Source of the DNA: Nocardioides lianchengensis
Lineage (GTDB): Bacteria; Actinomycetota; Actinomycetes; Propionibacteriales; Nocardioidaceae
DNA: 64,000 bases
Reading direction: 5' to 3'
NCBI RefSeq assembly: GCF_900101465.1
Contig: NZ_FMZM01000008.1
Coordinates: 1 to 64,000, forward strand
The notes under the pieces are model-generated. The model did not search any database. It was not told where the DNA came from and saw only the letters and a program-made list of their open reading frames with translations. Positions 27,809 through 35,844 of the stretch are shown one piece after another. The number at the start of each line of letters is the position of its first letter. Within the stretch, counting starts at the first letter, position 1. The position numbers and the translations under genes were made by a program.

Positions 27809-29062
27809 ATGTCAGCGACCGTGTACGACGAGCGCCGTGACGACGAGCGGCACGGCCAGCACGGCGAGCTGCTGACCCGCACCGTCGAGCTGCTCTCCAC
27901 GGCCGACTCGCTCGAGCGGGTCACCGAGGTCGTGACCGCCGCGATCCGCACCGTGATGGACGCGGACGGCGCGTCCGTGGTGCTCCGTGAGGACAGCACG
28001 TGCTTCTACGCCGACGAGAACGCCGTCAGCCCGCTGTGGAAGGGCAGCCGCTTCCCGCTCGACTCGTGCGTGAGCGGTTGGGCGATGCTCCACCGGCAGA
28101 GCGTCCAGATCTCCGACATCTACGTCGACCCGCGGGTCCCGCACGACGCCTACCGGCCCACCTTCGTGAAGAGCCTGGCCATGGCGCCGATCCGCAGTGC
28201 CTCCCCCATCGGCGTCCTGGGCGCCTACTGGTCGGTCGAGCACACCGCGTCGCCGGCGCAGGTCCGGCTGCTGGAGGTGCTGGCCAACAGCGCGGCGGTG
28301 GCGCTCGAGAACCTCGAGCTGCGCAGCGCCGTCGTACGACGGAGCGCGGAGCGCGACTCGGCCGCCGCCCGGGCCGACGAGCTGGAGGCGGCGGTGCAGA
28401 CCATCGCCCACGACCTGCGCAGCCCCCTCGGTGCGATCCTCGGGTACGCCGAGCTCCTGGAGGACTCGCTGTCCCCCGCGGACCGCGAGGCCCTCGGCTT
28501 CGCCCAGACGATCGCGGGCGCCGGTCAGCGGATGGCCGAGCAGATCGACCGGATGCTGGCGATCTACCGGATCACCAACCGGCCGATCGAGCCGGCGCCG
28601 GTCGACCTGTCCGAGATCGGCCGCGACGTGGCCCGCTCCCTCGAGCCGACGGTCGCCGACCGCGACGTCGAGATCCGGGTCGAAGACGGGCTGCACGCCG
28701 TCGCGGACCCGGTGCTGGCCCACATGGTGCTGGAGAACCTCATCGGGAACGCCGTGAAGTACACCGGCCGCACGCCGTCCGCGCGGATCTCGCTGGAGCG
28801 CGCCCCCGTCGACAAGATCGGCGAGCCGGACCCGCTGACGACCTTCGTGGTCCGCGACAACGGCGACGGGTTCCCGCCCGACCGGGCCGACCGGCTGTTC
28901 CGGCCGATGAGCCGGCTGCACACCGAGGGCGAGTTCCCCGGCACCGGCCTGGGCCTGGCCTCGGTGGCCCGCATCGTCGAGCTGCACGGTGGCCGGATCC
29001 GCGCCGAGGGCGAGAAGTCGGTGGGCGCCGCCTTCTACTTCTCGCTCCCCGGCGCGGGCTGA
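27809..29062 (+). CDS. Cytosolic GAF sensor histidine kinase
   Basis: A 417-aa histidine kinase without transmembrane segments. It has a GAF domain at about residues 20-170 (ADGASVVLREDSTCFYADEN, CVSGWAMLHRQSVQI), a short coiled linker, HisKA with phospho-acceptor His201 (IAHDLRSPLGAILGYAELLE), then HATPase_c with N box ENLIGNAVKY, G1 DNGDGFPPD and G2 GTGLGLASV. The ATG at 27809 follows GGGGGAC. No response regulator gene is adjacent, so it is an orphan kinase. Confidence 0.92.
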   Translation: MSATVYDERRDDERHGQHGELLTRTVELLSTADSLERVTEVVTAAIRTVMDADGASVVLREDSTCFYADENAVSPLWKGSRFPLDSCVSGWAMLHRQSVQISDIYVDPRVPHDAYRPTFVKSLAMAPIRSASPIGVLGAYWSVEHTASPAQVRLLEVLANSAAVALENLELRSAVVRRSAERDSAAARADELEAAVQTIAHDLRSPLGAILGYAELLEDSLSPADREALGFAQTIAGAGQRMAEQIDRMLAIYRITNRPIEPAPVDLSEIGRDVARSLEPTVADRDVEIRVEDGLHAVADPVLAHMVLENLIGNAVKYTGRTPSARISLERAPVDKIGEPDPLTTFVVRDNGDGFPPDRADRLFRPMSRLHTEGEFPGTGLGLASVARIVELHGGRIRAEGEKSVGAAFYFSLPGAG

Positions 29063-29068
29063 GCCCTC

Positions 29069-29082
29069 GTGTCCTAGGACAC
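29069..29082. terminator. Palindrome at convergent gene ends
   Basis: GTGTCCTAGGACAC is a perfect 14-bp palindrome that includes the stop codon of the leftward metalloprotease gene and lies 7 bp after the kinase stop. It could fold only as a small stem, so terminator function is tentative. Confidence 0.35.
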
Positions 29083-31737
29083 CGTCACCTTCACCGGCGT
29101 GGCCGCCGAGTCGGCGTGGCCGACGAGGCCGACCAGCCGCACCGTGTACGTCGTGGTCACCTTGGGCGACACCTTCAGCGTGAAGGTGCCGTTCGCGGTG
29201 GTGGTCACCTTGACCGTGCCCGCCGCGCCCGTGGTCGGCGCGACGGCGACCGTCAGGGTCCCGCGGGCCGGCTCGGTGACCCCCTGGTAGGTGCGGGTCA
29301 GGGTGCCGGTGATGACCGACGGCTTCGCCACGCCGACGGTCGCCGGGCTGGCCGTCGGCGTCGACAGCGCCGTCGTCCAGGTCCCCGCCGTGACGTCGTC
29401 GACCACGTCGGTCGCCGCCGGGAGGCCCGCGACGCCCGCGAAGGCGACCGACAGCTCGCCGCTCTGCTTCAGGACCACCGGGATGCTGTAGGAACCGTTG
29501 GCCGTCGTACGCCCGGTGCCGACCTGGGTGGTCTTGCCGGCCGTGGTGACCCGCACCGAGACCGTGGCGCCGGAGACCCCGACCGCCGAGCCGGTCGCCT
29601 TGGTCAGCGTGCCGGTGACGGCGACGGTCTGGCCGTGGCCGACGTCGGTCTTGTCGACCGCTCCGGCGAGGGCCGTGGTCGGGACCTTCACGTCCAGGTC
29701 GCCCAGCGTGACGGCGCTGCCCGTCCAGGACTTGGTGGTCGCGAGGGCCACCTTGAGGGTGCCGTTGACGAGCGGCTTCGTGGCCAGGCTGAACGTGCCG
29801 TTGGCCGTGGTCTTGGCCGACCCGAGCGAGGTCACCTTGGTGACGGTCTTGCCCTTGACGACGCTGGTCGTGGTCGCGGTGATCGGCAGCGAGACCCCCG
29901 AGAGCGGGACGTCGACGCCGGCCACGTCACGGGTGAGCGTGCCGGACACGGTCACCGCGTCGCCGTACCAGGGCGCGAGGGTGGACGCGGTCGCCGTGAG
30001 CTCCGGGGTGCAGACCGCGACCGCGGCGCTCTTGGTCACCGCGGAGGCGGCGGCGTACACCTTGGTGGCCTTGGTCGCGGCCGAGAACGAGGTGGCGGCG
30101 AGCATCGCGTGGCTGGACGTGGCGACGCCGTCGTCCTTGCTGGCCGCGAGGGTCGTCGTGGTCGTCTTGGAGCCGGTCGTCTTCGCCAGGATCGGTGCCA
30201 GGCCCTTGATCGGCTGGCCGGTGGCGGTGTCGGTGAGGGTGACGGTCACCGGGGTGGTGGCCCCGGTGCAGGCCGAGGCGGTCCCGCCGCTGGCGCTGCT
30301 CTGACCGTCGACCTTCAGCACGGCGGTGACGGGGCGGGCCGTGTTCGTGGCGAAGGTCAGCGGGCTGCTGACGACCTTCTTCGCGCCGGTCGAGTCGACC
30401 AGCGTGGCGGTGACCAGCGTGTTGGTGACGACCGCGGCGCTGCAGGTCACGTCGGACTGCACGGCCGTCGGCGTCGAGAAGGTGCAGTCGGCCCGCGCGG
30501 CCTTCCAGGCCACCGAGGCCAGGGTGCGACCGGTCGGCAGCGACGGGGTCACCGTCACCTGGGTGGACAGACCCGGGACCGCCGGGTTGTTCACGCCGAT
30601 GGTCGCGCCGAGGACCGACGGCGTGCCGCTGCTCCCGCCGCCGGTGCCGTTGCCGCCACCGATGAGGAAGCGCGAGTCCGCGACGTTCCAGTGGGTGTCG
30701 AGCCAGGAGCCCGGGTCGGGGTAGGTCGAGAAGTAGTCGTCGGCGTTGCAGTCGAGCAGGTACTCGCGGTTGGTCGGGCAGACCTGCTTCATCGCGAAGC
30801 CGCCGCCGTCGGCGTAGCACATGGTGTCCGACTCGTCCCAGCAGTGGCCGTTGCGGGTGCCGTGCGGCGCGGTCTTCATGACCGACCCGAAGGTGTGCAC
30901 CAGCTCGTGCGCCTCGACCGAGTGGTCGTAGTCGTTGTTGCCGAGGCCCCAGCAGGGCGAGTCGGTCCGGGTGTACTGCGGGTAGGAGCCGTTGTTGGGG
31001 TTGCCCTGCCCGTCGGTGTCGTACGGGTAGGTCACCGCGATGCCGCAGATCCCCTTGCCGGAGGTGTCGGTCCACATCATGTACTTGCGGGCCGGGTTGT
31101 CGTACCCGAGCGCCTTCACGGCGTTGATGGTCGCGTTGAAGTTGACCATCGAACCGGCCGGGACGGTCACGTTGAGGACCTTGGCGACGCAGCCGCCGCC
31201 CCCGGCCTCGGTGACGTAGCGGACGTGGCGCACGCCGCCGGTCAGCGCCGCCGAGCGGTTGACGACGTCGTCGATGCCGGCCGCCCAGACCTGCATGGTC
31301 GACTTCAGCGACGCGAACCGGTTGGTCGCGTTCGCCTCGACGACGTACATCGCCTGGGTGCGGTAGCCGCTGGTACCGTCGCCGTCGCAGGTGACGTCGG
31401 GGCTGGCGACCTGGGCCGCCGGGGTCGACGGGACGCCGAGCTCCTGGGCGACCTCGTGGGCGCCGGGGCCGGCGCCGGGCCGGGCCCGCAGGACGCTGGT
31501 CGCGACTGGTTTCGTGATGTCCACGCCGCGTGGCGCGACGTCGGCGTGCGCGCAGGAGGTCAGGCCTCCGGGCTGGCGGAACACCTCGGTCCCGTCGGGG
31601 CAGAGGGGGGCGGGCGGGTCGGGGACGAGGGCCAGGGTGCCGACGAACGACAGCGCGCCGAGGACCAGCGCGCCCGCGAGGGCGGCGGCGGTACGGCGTC
31701 GAGGGGTCGGGGCAGCGGCGGCAGTGGGGGATGCCAT
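29074..31737 (-). CDS. Secreted zinc metalloprotease with tandem Ig-like beta domains
   Basis: An 887-aa exported protein. An N-terminal signal/anchor (AALAGALVLGALSFVGTLAL) is followed by a Cys-containing metalloprotease domain with HELVHTFGSVMKTAPH at 277-292 (zinc-binding HExxH plus a downstream His) and DTMCYADGGGF, resembling a metzincin Met-turn. From about residue 350 come five or six beta-sandwich repeats of roughly 90-100 residues with recurring TVTGTLT and ANGTF motifs (bacterial Ig/carboxypeptidase-regulatory type). The HExxH context is not the textbook HExxHxxGxxH, so the family is uncertain. Probably extracellular or cell-surface protein degradation. Confidence 0.78.
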   Translation of the reverse strand: MASPTAAAAPTPRRRTAAALAGALVLGALSFVGTLALVPDPPAPLCPDGTEVFRQPGGLTSCAHADVAPRGVDITKPVATSVLRARPGAGPGAHEVAQELGVPSTPAAQVASPDVTCDGDGTSGYRTQAMYVVEANATNRFASLKSTMQVWAAGIDDVVNRSAALTGGVRHVRYVTEAGGGGCVAKVLNVTVPAGSMVNFNATINAVKALGYDNPARKYMMWTDTSGKGICGIAVTYPYDTDGQGNPNNGSYPQYTRTDSPCWGLGNNDYDHSVEAHELVHTFGSVMKTAPHGTRNGHCWDESDTMCYADGGGFAMKQVCPTNREYLLDCNADDYFSTYPDPGSWLDTHWNVADSRFLIGGGNGTGGGSSGTPSVLGATIGVNNPAVPGLSTQVTVTPSLPTGRTLASVAWKAARADCTFSTPTAVQSDVTCSAAVVTNTLVTATLVDSTGAKKVVSSPLTFATNTARPVTAVLKVDGQSSASGGTASACTGATTPVTVTLTDTATGQPIKGLAPILAKTTGSKTTTTTLAASKDDGVATSSHAMLAATSFSAATKATKVYAAASAVTKSAAVAVCTPELTATASTLAPWYGDAVTVSGTLTRDVAGVDVPLSGVSLPITATTTSVVKGKTVTKVTSLGSAKTTANGTFSLATKPLVNGTLKVALATTKSWTGSAVTLGDLDVKVPTTALAGAVDKTDVGHGQTVAVTGTLTKATGSAVGVSGATVSVRVTTAGKTTQVGTGRTTANGSYSIPVVLKQSGELSVAFAGVAGLPAATDVVDDVTAGTWTTALSTPTASPATVGVAKPSVITGTLTRTYQGVTEPARGTLTVAVAPTTGAAGTVKVTTTANGTFTLKVSPKVTTTYTVRLVGLVGHADSAATPVKVTVS

Positions 31738-31879
31738 GGATCACTGATCGGCCGGCGCTCCCCCGACTCGAGGCGCCGGCCCGCTCGGTCTAGACGACCT
31801 GGTCGGCGGCGCGCCCGGACCACGCACGCCGGGGGTCGGACGCGTCGGGGACGCAGTCCCCTAGGCTCTACGGCACCAC
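31738..31879. promoter_or_regulatory. Divergent promoter region of metalloprotease and tRNA-Arg
   Basis: A 142-bp gap between the metalloprotease start and tRNA-Arg. It must hold promoters in both directions. TCTAGACGACC and CTAGGCTCTACGGC are possible -10 areas, but no clear consensus is seen. Confidence 0.3.
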
Positions 31880-31956
31880 GCCTCCGTAGCTCAGCTGGAT
31901 AGAGCAGCGGCCTTCTAATCCGCCGGTCGCAGGTTCGAGTCCTGCCGGGGGCGCCA
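31880..31956 (+). tRNA. tRNA-Arg (anticodon TCT)
   Basis: A 77-nt cloverleaf. The acceptor GCCTCCG pairs with CGGGGGC; the D arm is GCTCAGCTGGATAGAGC, the anticodon loop CTTCTAA with TCT, and the T arm CAGGTTCGAGTCCTG. An encoded CCA follows the discriminator G. It reads AGA (and AGG by wobble), rare arginine codons in this GC-rich genome. Confidence 0.95.
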
Positions 31957-32477
31957 GACAGTTGGTGCAGGCCAGCGACCCGCCGCCGCGGCGGGCTTGG
32001 CCGGCCGGATGAGGAGATGGGTCCAGCAGTTCCGGCTGGGGTCCTCAGACGGATCTCCCGGCCGGAGCACTAGCTCGGACGTTCGTCGTGGCACAGGTCT
32101 CGGCAGGAGCATCTGCGCATCGGGGCGATCGACTGGCCGCAGCGTGTCGGCAGGTGGGGACCTAGGCCAGCACTGAAGAGTGCTCTCCGCCACCAGGGCG
32201 GGTCGTGGCGGCAGGCATGTCCGCAGCTCCTACAGTTGTTCAAGGTCGAGCCCGAGCACGACTCATCTCCGTGAGTCATGGCCGCAAGGGTGCTCCTCGA
32301 CCGAGGAGGAGCATGCCTGGTCACGCGGTGATCTCGGACACCGTGAGCGTGATTCGCCCGAACGGATGAAACGTGCCAACGCGGGCCGTCGATATCCTGG
32401 GTCAAACAAGTTGAAGGTCTAACGACCGTTGATCGGTGCCGAGGATCCTCCTGGCATTGACGCGAGGAGACGAACCG
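31957..32477. other. Gene-poor stretch after tRNA-Arg
   Basis: No convincing gene was found in these 521 bp. The composition is more even than the surrounding genes and no frame shows actinobacterial codon bias. A hairpin TGCTCCTC-gaccgag-GAGGAGCA lies at 32291-32313. The region directly follows the tRNA 3' end, a common integration site, and may be residue of a lost element; no att repeat or integrase remnant was seen. The promoter of the GAF gene must lie near 32390-32460. Confidence 0.4.
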
Positions 32478-32936
32478 ATGGTCGACGTGCCAAACATCGA
32501 GAACCCGTTCGACCGGTACGCCCGGATCGTCCGCAACGCCGTCGGGGTGCCGGTTGCCCTGGTCACCGTCCTCGAGTCCGCACACCAGGTGTTCCTGGGC
32601 GGGGCGAAGCAACTGCCGGAGCCCTACTGCACCACCGGGACCAGCCCGCTCACGCACTCGTTCTGCCAGCACGTCGTTCAGGGTGGTCGCAGTCTGGTCG
32701 TCGACGACGCCCGCGAGGACCCCGAGCTCCGATCCAACGGCGCGATCCGCGACATGGGAGTCGTCGCCTACCTCGGCTGGCCACTCATGGACGAGCGCGG
32801 CGTCGTCGTCGGGTCACTGTGCGCGATCGACCACGAGCCGCGGGAGTGGACCTCGGCAGAGATCCTCATGATGCGCGACCTGGCAGCCTGCTGCTCGGCC
32901 GAGCTCGACGTCCGGATGCGCGAAGCAAGCCTGTGA
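32478..32936 (+). CDS. Stand-alone GAF domain protein
   Basis: A 152-aa protein consisting of one GAF domain: NPFDRYARIVRNAVGVPVALV, LTHSFCQHVVQGGRSLVVDD, GVVAYLGWPLMDERGVVVGS and LCAIDHEPREWT. This GAF subtype is usually fused N-terminally to kinases, PP2C phosphatases or diguanylate cyclases; here it stands alone with a short helical tail. A GAGGAGA site precedes the ATG at 32478. It probably senses a small ligand or redox state and acts on a partner encoded elsewhere. Confidence 0.8.
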   Translation: MVDVPNIENPFDRYARIVRNAVGVPVALVTVLESAHQVFLGGAKQLPEPYCTTGTSPLTHSFCQHVVQGGRSLVVDDAREDPELRSNGAIRDMGVVAYLGWPLMDERGVVVGSLCAIDHEPREWTSAEILMMRDLAACCSAELDVRMREASL

Positions 32937-33325
32937 CGTCGCTGGGGCTCCGGCAGGACGTGTCGTAACCCGGTCTTTCACCCCTCGTGGCCCTAGTGGA
33001 CACGTGTCCACCGAACTATTCTCGGGGCGACGCGTGCTTCATGGGGCGCCTGCGGGTGGGCGCGCAGCCGTGGAGGGGTTGCCCGCCCGGGCGACCTTCG
33101 GGCGCCCGAAGGTCGCGTCTCCTGCGGTCCCGGGTAGGCACACCTCCCCGTGTGTCCAGCTCGGGACCGCAGACCCTCCTCCGGGGACCGCCGACGGCTC
33201 GGTGGTCGCAGTGACGCGTGACGACGTCGATCGCCGCCCGACGGATGTCGGCGCGCGCCGACACCCGACCTCGCCTCCCTGAGACACCAGACGCTTATTC
33301 TTACTGACTTGGTTAACTTAATGAT
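32937..33325. other. Structured gene-poor region upstream of the LLM operon
   Basis: A 389-bp stretch without a convincing gene but rich in perfect palindromes: GTGGACACGTGTCCAC (32996-33011), a 26-nt palindrome of arm GCGACCTTCGGGC (33091-33116), TGCGGTCCCG/CGGGACCGCA (33123-33132 with 33162-33171) enclosing GGCACAC-CTCCCC-GTGTGTCC, and GTCGGCGCGCGCCGAC (33247-33262). The last 40 bp turn AT-rich (CTTATTCTTACTGACTTGGTTAACTTAATG) and are the likely promoter of the LLM operon. A structured leader or small RNA is possible; I recognise no known riboswitch. Confidence 0.5.
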
Positions 33326-34489
33326 GTGACTCAACAACTCCACCTCGCCGTCGCCCTGGACGGGGCCGGCTGGCACCCCGCGGCCTGGCGCGAGGACGAC
33401 GCGCGACCGACCGAGCTGCTGCGGGCGCCGTACTGGGCCGACCTGGTCCGCGAGGCCGAGGCCGGGCTGCTCGACCTGGTGACGATCGAGGACTCGCTGG
33501 CGATCCAGACCGAGTCCTACAGCGGGTACGACGACCGCACCGACCGGGTCCGCGGCCGGCTCGACGCGGTGCTGATCGCGGCCCGGGTGGCGCCGCTGAC
33601 CCGGTACGTCGGTCTGGTCCCGACCGTCGTGGCGACGCACACCGAGCCGTTCCACGTCTCGAAGGCGATCGCCACGCTCGACCACGTCAGCGGCGGGCGG
33701 GCCGGCGTACGGGTGCAGGCTTCGGGACGAGCGCACGAGAATCGGCTGGTCGGGCGGCGGGAGCTGCCCGGCACCGACGACCTGCTGGACGAGGTCGCCG
33801 ACCACGTGGAGGTGCAGCGCCGACTCTGGGACAGCTGGGAGGACGGCGCCGAGATCCGCGACGTCGCGACCGGACGGTTCATCGACCGCGAGCGACTGCA
33901 TTACGCCGACTTCGAGGGCCGGTGGTTCTCGGTGCGGGGCCCGTCCATCACGCCCCGGCCACCGCAGGGCCAGCCGCTCGTGGTGGTGCTCGCCCACGAG
34001 GTACGGCCGGTCCGGATCGCCGCGCGTGCGGCCGACGTGGTGCTCGTGACCCCGCACTCCGGCGAGGACGCCCGCTCCGAGGTCGAGCGGGTCCGCGAGG
34101 TCGAGGCCGCGGTCGGCCGGGCGGAGCCGCTGCTCGTGCTCGGCGAGCTCCTGGTGGTCCTCGGCGACACCGAGGCCGAGGCCGCCGACCGGCTGGCCCG
34201 CCTCGACGAGCGGGCGGGCGGACCGCTGAGCAGCGACGCGGAGGTCTTCGTCGGCACCGCCACGTCGCTCGCCGACCTGCTGCAGGCCCGCGCCGAGGCC
34301 GGTCTGGCCGGTTTCCGGCTGCGGCCCGCCACGCTGCCCGGCGACCTGCGCCGGATCACCCGCGACCTGGTCCCCGAGCTGCAGCGGCGCAGCGCGTTCC
34401 GGACGTCGTACGACGGGGGCGGCCTGCGCGAGCGGCTCGGCCTGGCCCGACCCGACAACCGCTACGCCCCGACGGGAGCCCGCCGATGA
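33326..34489 (+). CDS. LLM class flavin-dependent oxidoreductase (first of three)
   Basis: A 387-aa luciferase-like FMN-dependent monooxygenase of TIM-barrel fold. It has the family landmarks LVTIEDSLAIQ, RYVGLVPTVVATHTEPFHVSKAIATLDHVSGGRAGVRV in part, and the C-terminal SAFRTSYDGGGLRERLGL shared with the next gene. FMNH2 would come from a separate reductase; the substrate, perhaps a sulfonate or other sulphur/nitrogen compound, is unknown. The GTG at 33326 has no Shine-Dalgarno sequence; the immediately preceding ATGATGTGA forms a two-codon frame whose TGA overlaps this GTG. The gene heads an operon with 4-bp overlaps. Confidence 0.87.
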   Translation: MTQQLHLAVALDGAGWHPAAWREDDARPTELLRAPYWADLVREAEAGLLDLVTIEDSLAIQTESYSGYDDRTDRVRGRLDAVLIAARVAPLTRYVGLVPTVVATHTEPFHVSKAIATLDHVSGGRAGVRVQASGRAHENRLVGRRELPGTDDLLDEVADHVEVQRRLWDSWEDGAEIRDVATGRFIDRERLHYADFEGRWFSVRGPSITPRPPQGQPLVVVLAHEVRPVRIAARAADVVLVTPHSGEDARSEVERVREVEAAVGRAEPLLVLGELLVVLGDTEAEAADRLARLDERAGGPLSSDAEVFVGTATSLADLLQARAEAGLAGFRLRPATLPGDLRRITRDLVPELQRRSAFRTSYDGGGLRERLGLARPDNRYAPTGARR

Positions 34490-35844
34490 GCCGCCCGCGC
34501 AAGCAGATCCACCTGGCCGCCCACTTCCCGGGCGTCAACAACACCACGGTGTGGAGCGACCCGCGCGCGGGAAGCCACATCGACTTCGGCTCGTTCGTGC
34601 ACCTGGCCCAGACCGCGGAGCGCGCGAAGTTCGACTTCTTCTTCCTGGCCGAGGGGCTGCGGCTGCGCGAGCAGCACGGGCGGATCTACGACCTCGACGT
34701 GGTGGGTCGCCCCGACACCTTCACGGTGCTGGCCGCCCTCGCCGCCGTGACCGAGCACCTCGGGCTGGCCGGCACGATCAGCTCGACGTTCAACGAGCCG
34801 GTCGAGGTGGCCCGGCAGTTCGCCAGCCTCGACCACCTGTCCGAGGGCCGGGCCGCCTGGAACGTCGTGACCTCCTGGGACGCCTTCACCGGCGAGAACT
34901 TCCGCCGCGGCGGCTACCTCGCGCAGGTGGACCGCTACGAGCGGGCGCGCACCTTCCTGGAGACCGCCCACGAGCTGTTCGAGTCCTGGGCCGGCGACGA
35001 GGTCGTGGCCGACCGAGCGTCCGGCGAGTTCCTCGGCCGCGCCGACGTGGGCACGTTCGCCCACCGCGACCGTCACTTCGACATCGAGGGCCGCTTCAGC
35101 GTCCCCCGCAGCCCGCAGGGCCGGCCGGTGATCTTCCAGGCCGGCGACTCCGAGGAGGGGCGCGCGTTCGCGGCCAGCAGCGCGGACGCCATCTTCAGCC
35201 GGCACGCGACCCGCGAGGCGGGACAGGCGTTCTACCGGGACGTCAAGGGGCGGCTGGCGTCGTACGGCCGAGGGCCGGAGGACCTACTGATCCTGCCGGC
35301 GGCGACGTTCGTGCTGGGCGACACCGCCCCGGAGGCCGAGGAGATCGCCCACGAGGTGCGGCACCGGCAGGTCAGCGGGCCGACCGCGATCAAGCTCCTC
35401 GAGCAGGTCTGGAACCGCGACTTGTCGTCGTACGACCCGGACGGGCCGCTGCCCGAGGTGGACCCCGATCCCCGCGAGCACACGGTCGCCCAGGGCCGAG
35501 CCAGCGTCCGGATGCACCGCGACCCGCTCGCGACCGCCCGCGAGTGGCGGGCCCGGGCCGAGGCCGGCGGGCTGTCGATCCGCCGGCTGATGGTCGAGGT
35601 CAGCGCGCGGCAGGCGTTCGTCGGCACGCCCCAGCAGGTCGCCGACGAGATCGACGAGCTGGTGCAGACCGACGCGAGCGACGGGTTCATCCTGGTCCCG
35701 CACCTGACCCCGACCGGGCTCGACGAGTTCGCCGACCGCGTCGTACCGCTGCTGCAGGAGCGCGGGTCGTTCCGCACCGAGTACACCGGTACGACGCTCC
35801 GCGAGAACCTCGGCCTCCCCGCCCTGCGAACGGCCGCGTCGTGA
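34486..35844 (+). CDS. NtaA/SnaA/DszA-type flavin-dependent monooxygenase
   Basis: A 452-aa luciferase-like monooxygenase of the NtaA/SnaA/DszA(SoxA) family, FMNH2-dependent oxygenases acting on nitrilotriacetate, pristinamycin or organosulphur compounds. Characteristic stretches are HLAAHFPGVNNTTVWSD, FDFFFLAEGLRLR, SLDHLSEGRAAWNVVTSWD, GRPVIFQAGDSEEGR and a C-terminal GSFRTEYTGTTLRENLGLP. The ATG overlaps the previous stop (ATGA). Actual substrate unknown. A flavin reductase must be supplied from elsewhere. Confidence 0.92.
   Translation: MSRPRKQIHLAAHFPGVNNTTVWSDPRAGSHIDFGSFVHLAQTAERAKFDFFFLAEGLRLREQHGRIYDLDVVGRPDTFTVLAALAAVTEHLGLAGTISSTFNEPVEVARQFASLDHLSEGRAAWNVVTSWDAFTGENFRRGGYLAQVDRYERARTFLETAHELFESWAGDEVVADRASGEFLGRADVGTFAHRDRHFDIEGRFSVPRSPQGRPVIFQAGDSEEGRAFAASSADAIFSRHATREAGQAFYRDVKGRLASYGRGPEDLLILPAATFVLGDTAPEAEEIAHEVRHRQVSGPTAIKLLEQVWNRDLSSYDPDGPLPEVDPDPREHTVAQGRASVRMHRDPLATAREWRARAEAGGLSIRRLMVEVSARQAFVGTPQQVADEIDELVQTDASDGFILVPHLTPTGLDEFADRVVPLLQERGSFRTEYTGTTLRENLGLPALRTAAS

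Noticed and set aside
28000..31902. Very long plus-strand open frame (1300 aa) antisense to the metalloprotease
   Set aside because: Typical of GC-rich DNA: the frame is the shadow of real genes (kinase, then antisense metalloprotease), with Gly/Arg/Val-rich low-complexity translation and no domain.
31915..32193. Minus-strand frame of 92 aa ending ...RQDSNLRPAD
   Set aside because: It is the antisense of tRNA-Arg; this C-terminal sequence is a familiar artefact of translating the complement of tRNA genes.
32996..33022. Promoter with TGGACA and TATTCT boxes
   Set aside because: The spacing is only 14 bp, too short for a SigA-type promoter; the perfect GTGGACACGTGTCCAC palindrome is better seen as a possible binding site.
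33004..33282. Possible small gene of 92 aa in the structured region
   Set aside because: Codon positions lack the GC3 bias of neighbours, there is no ribosome site, and the frame runs through perfect palindromes.
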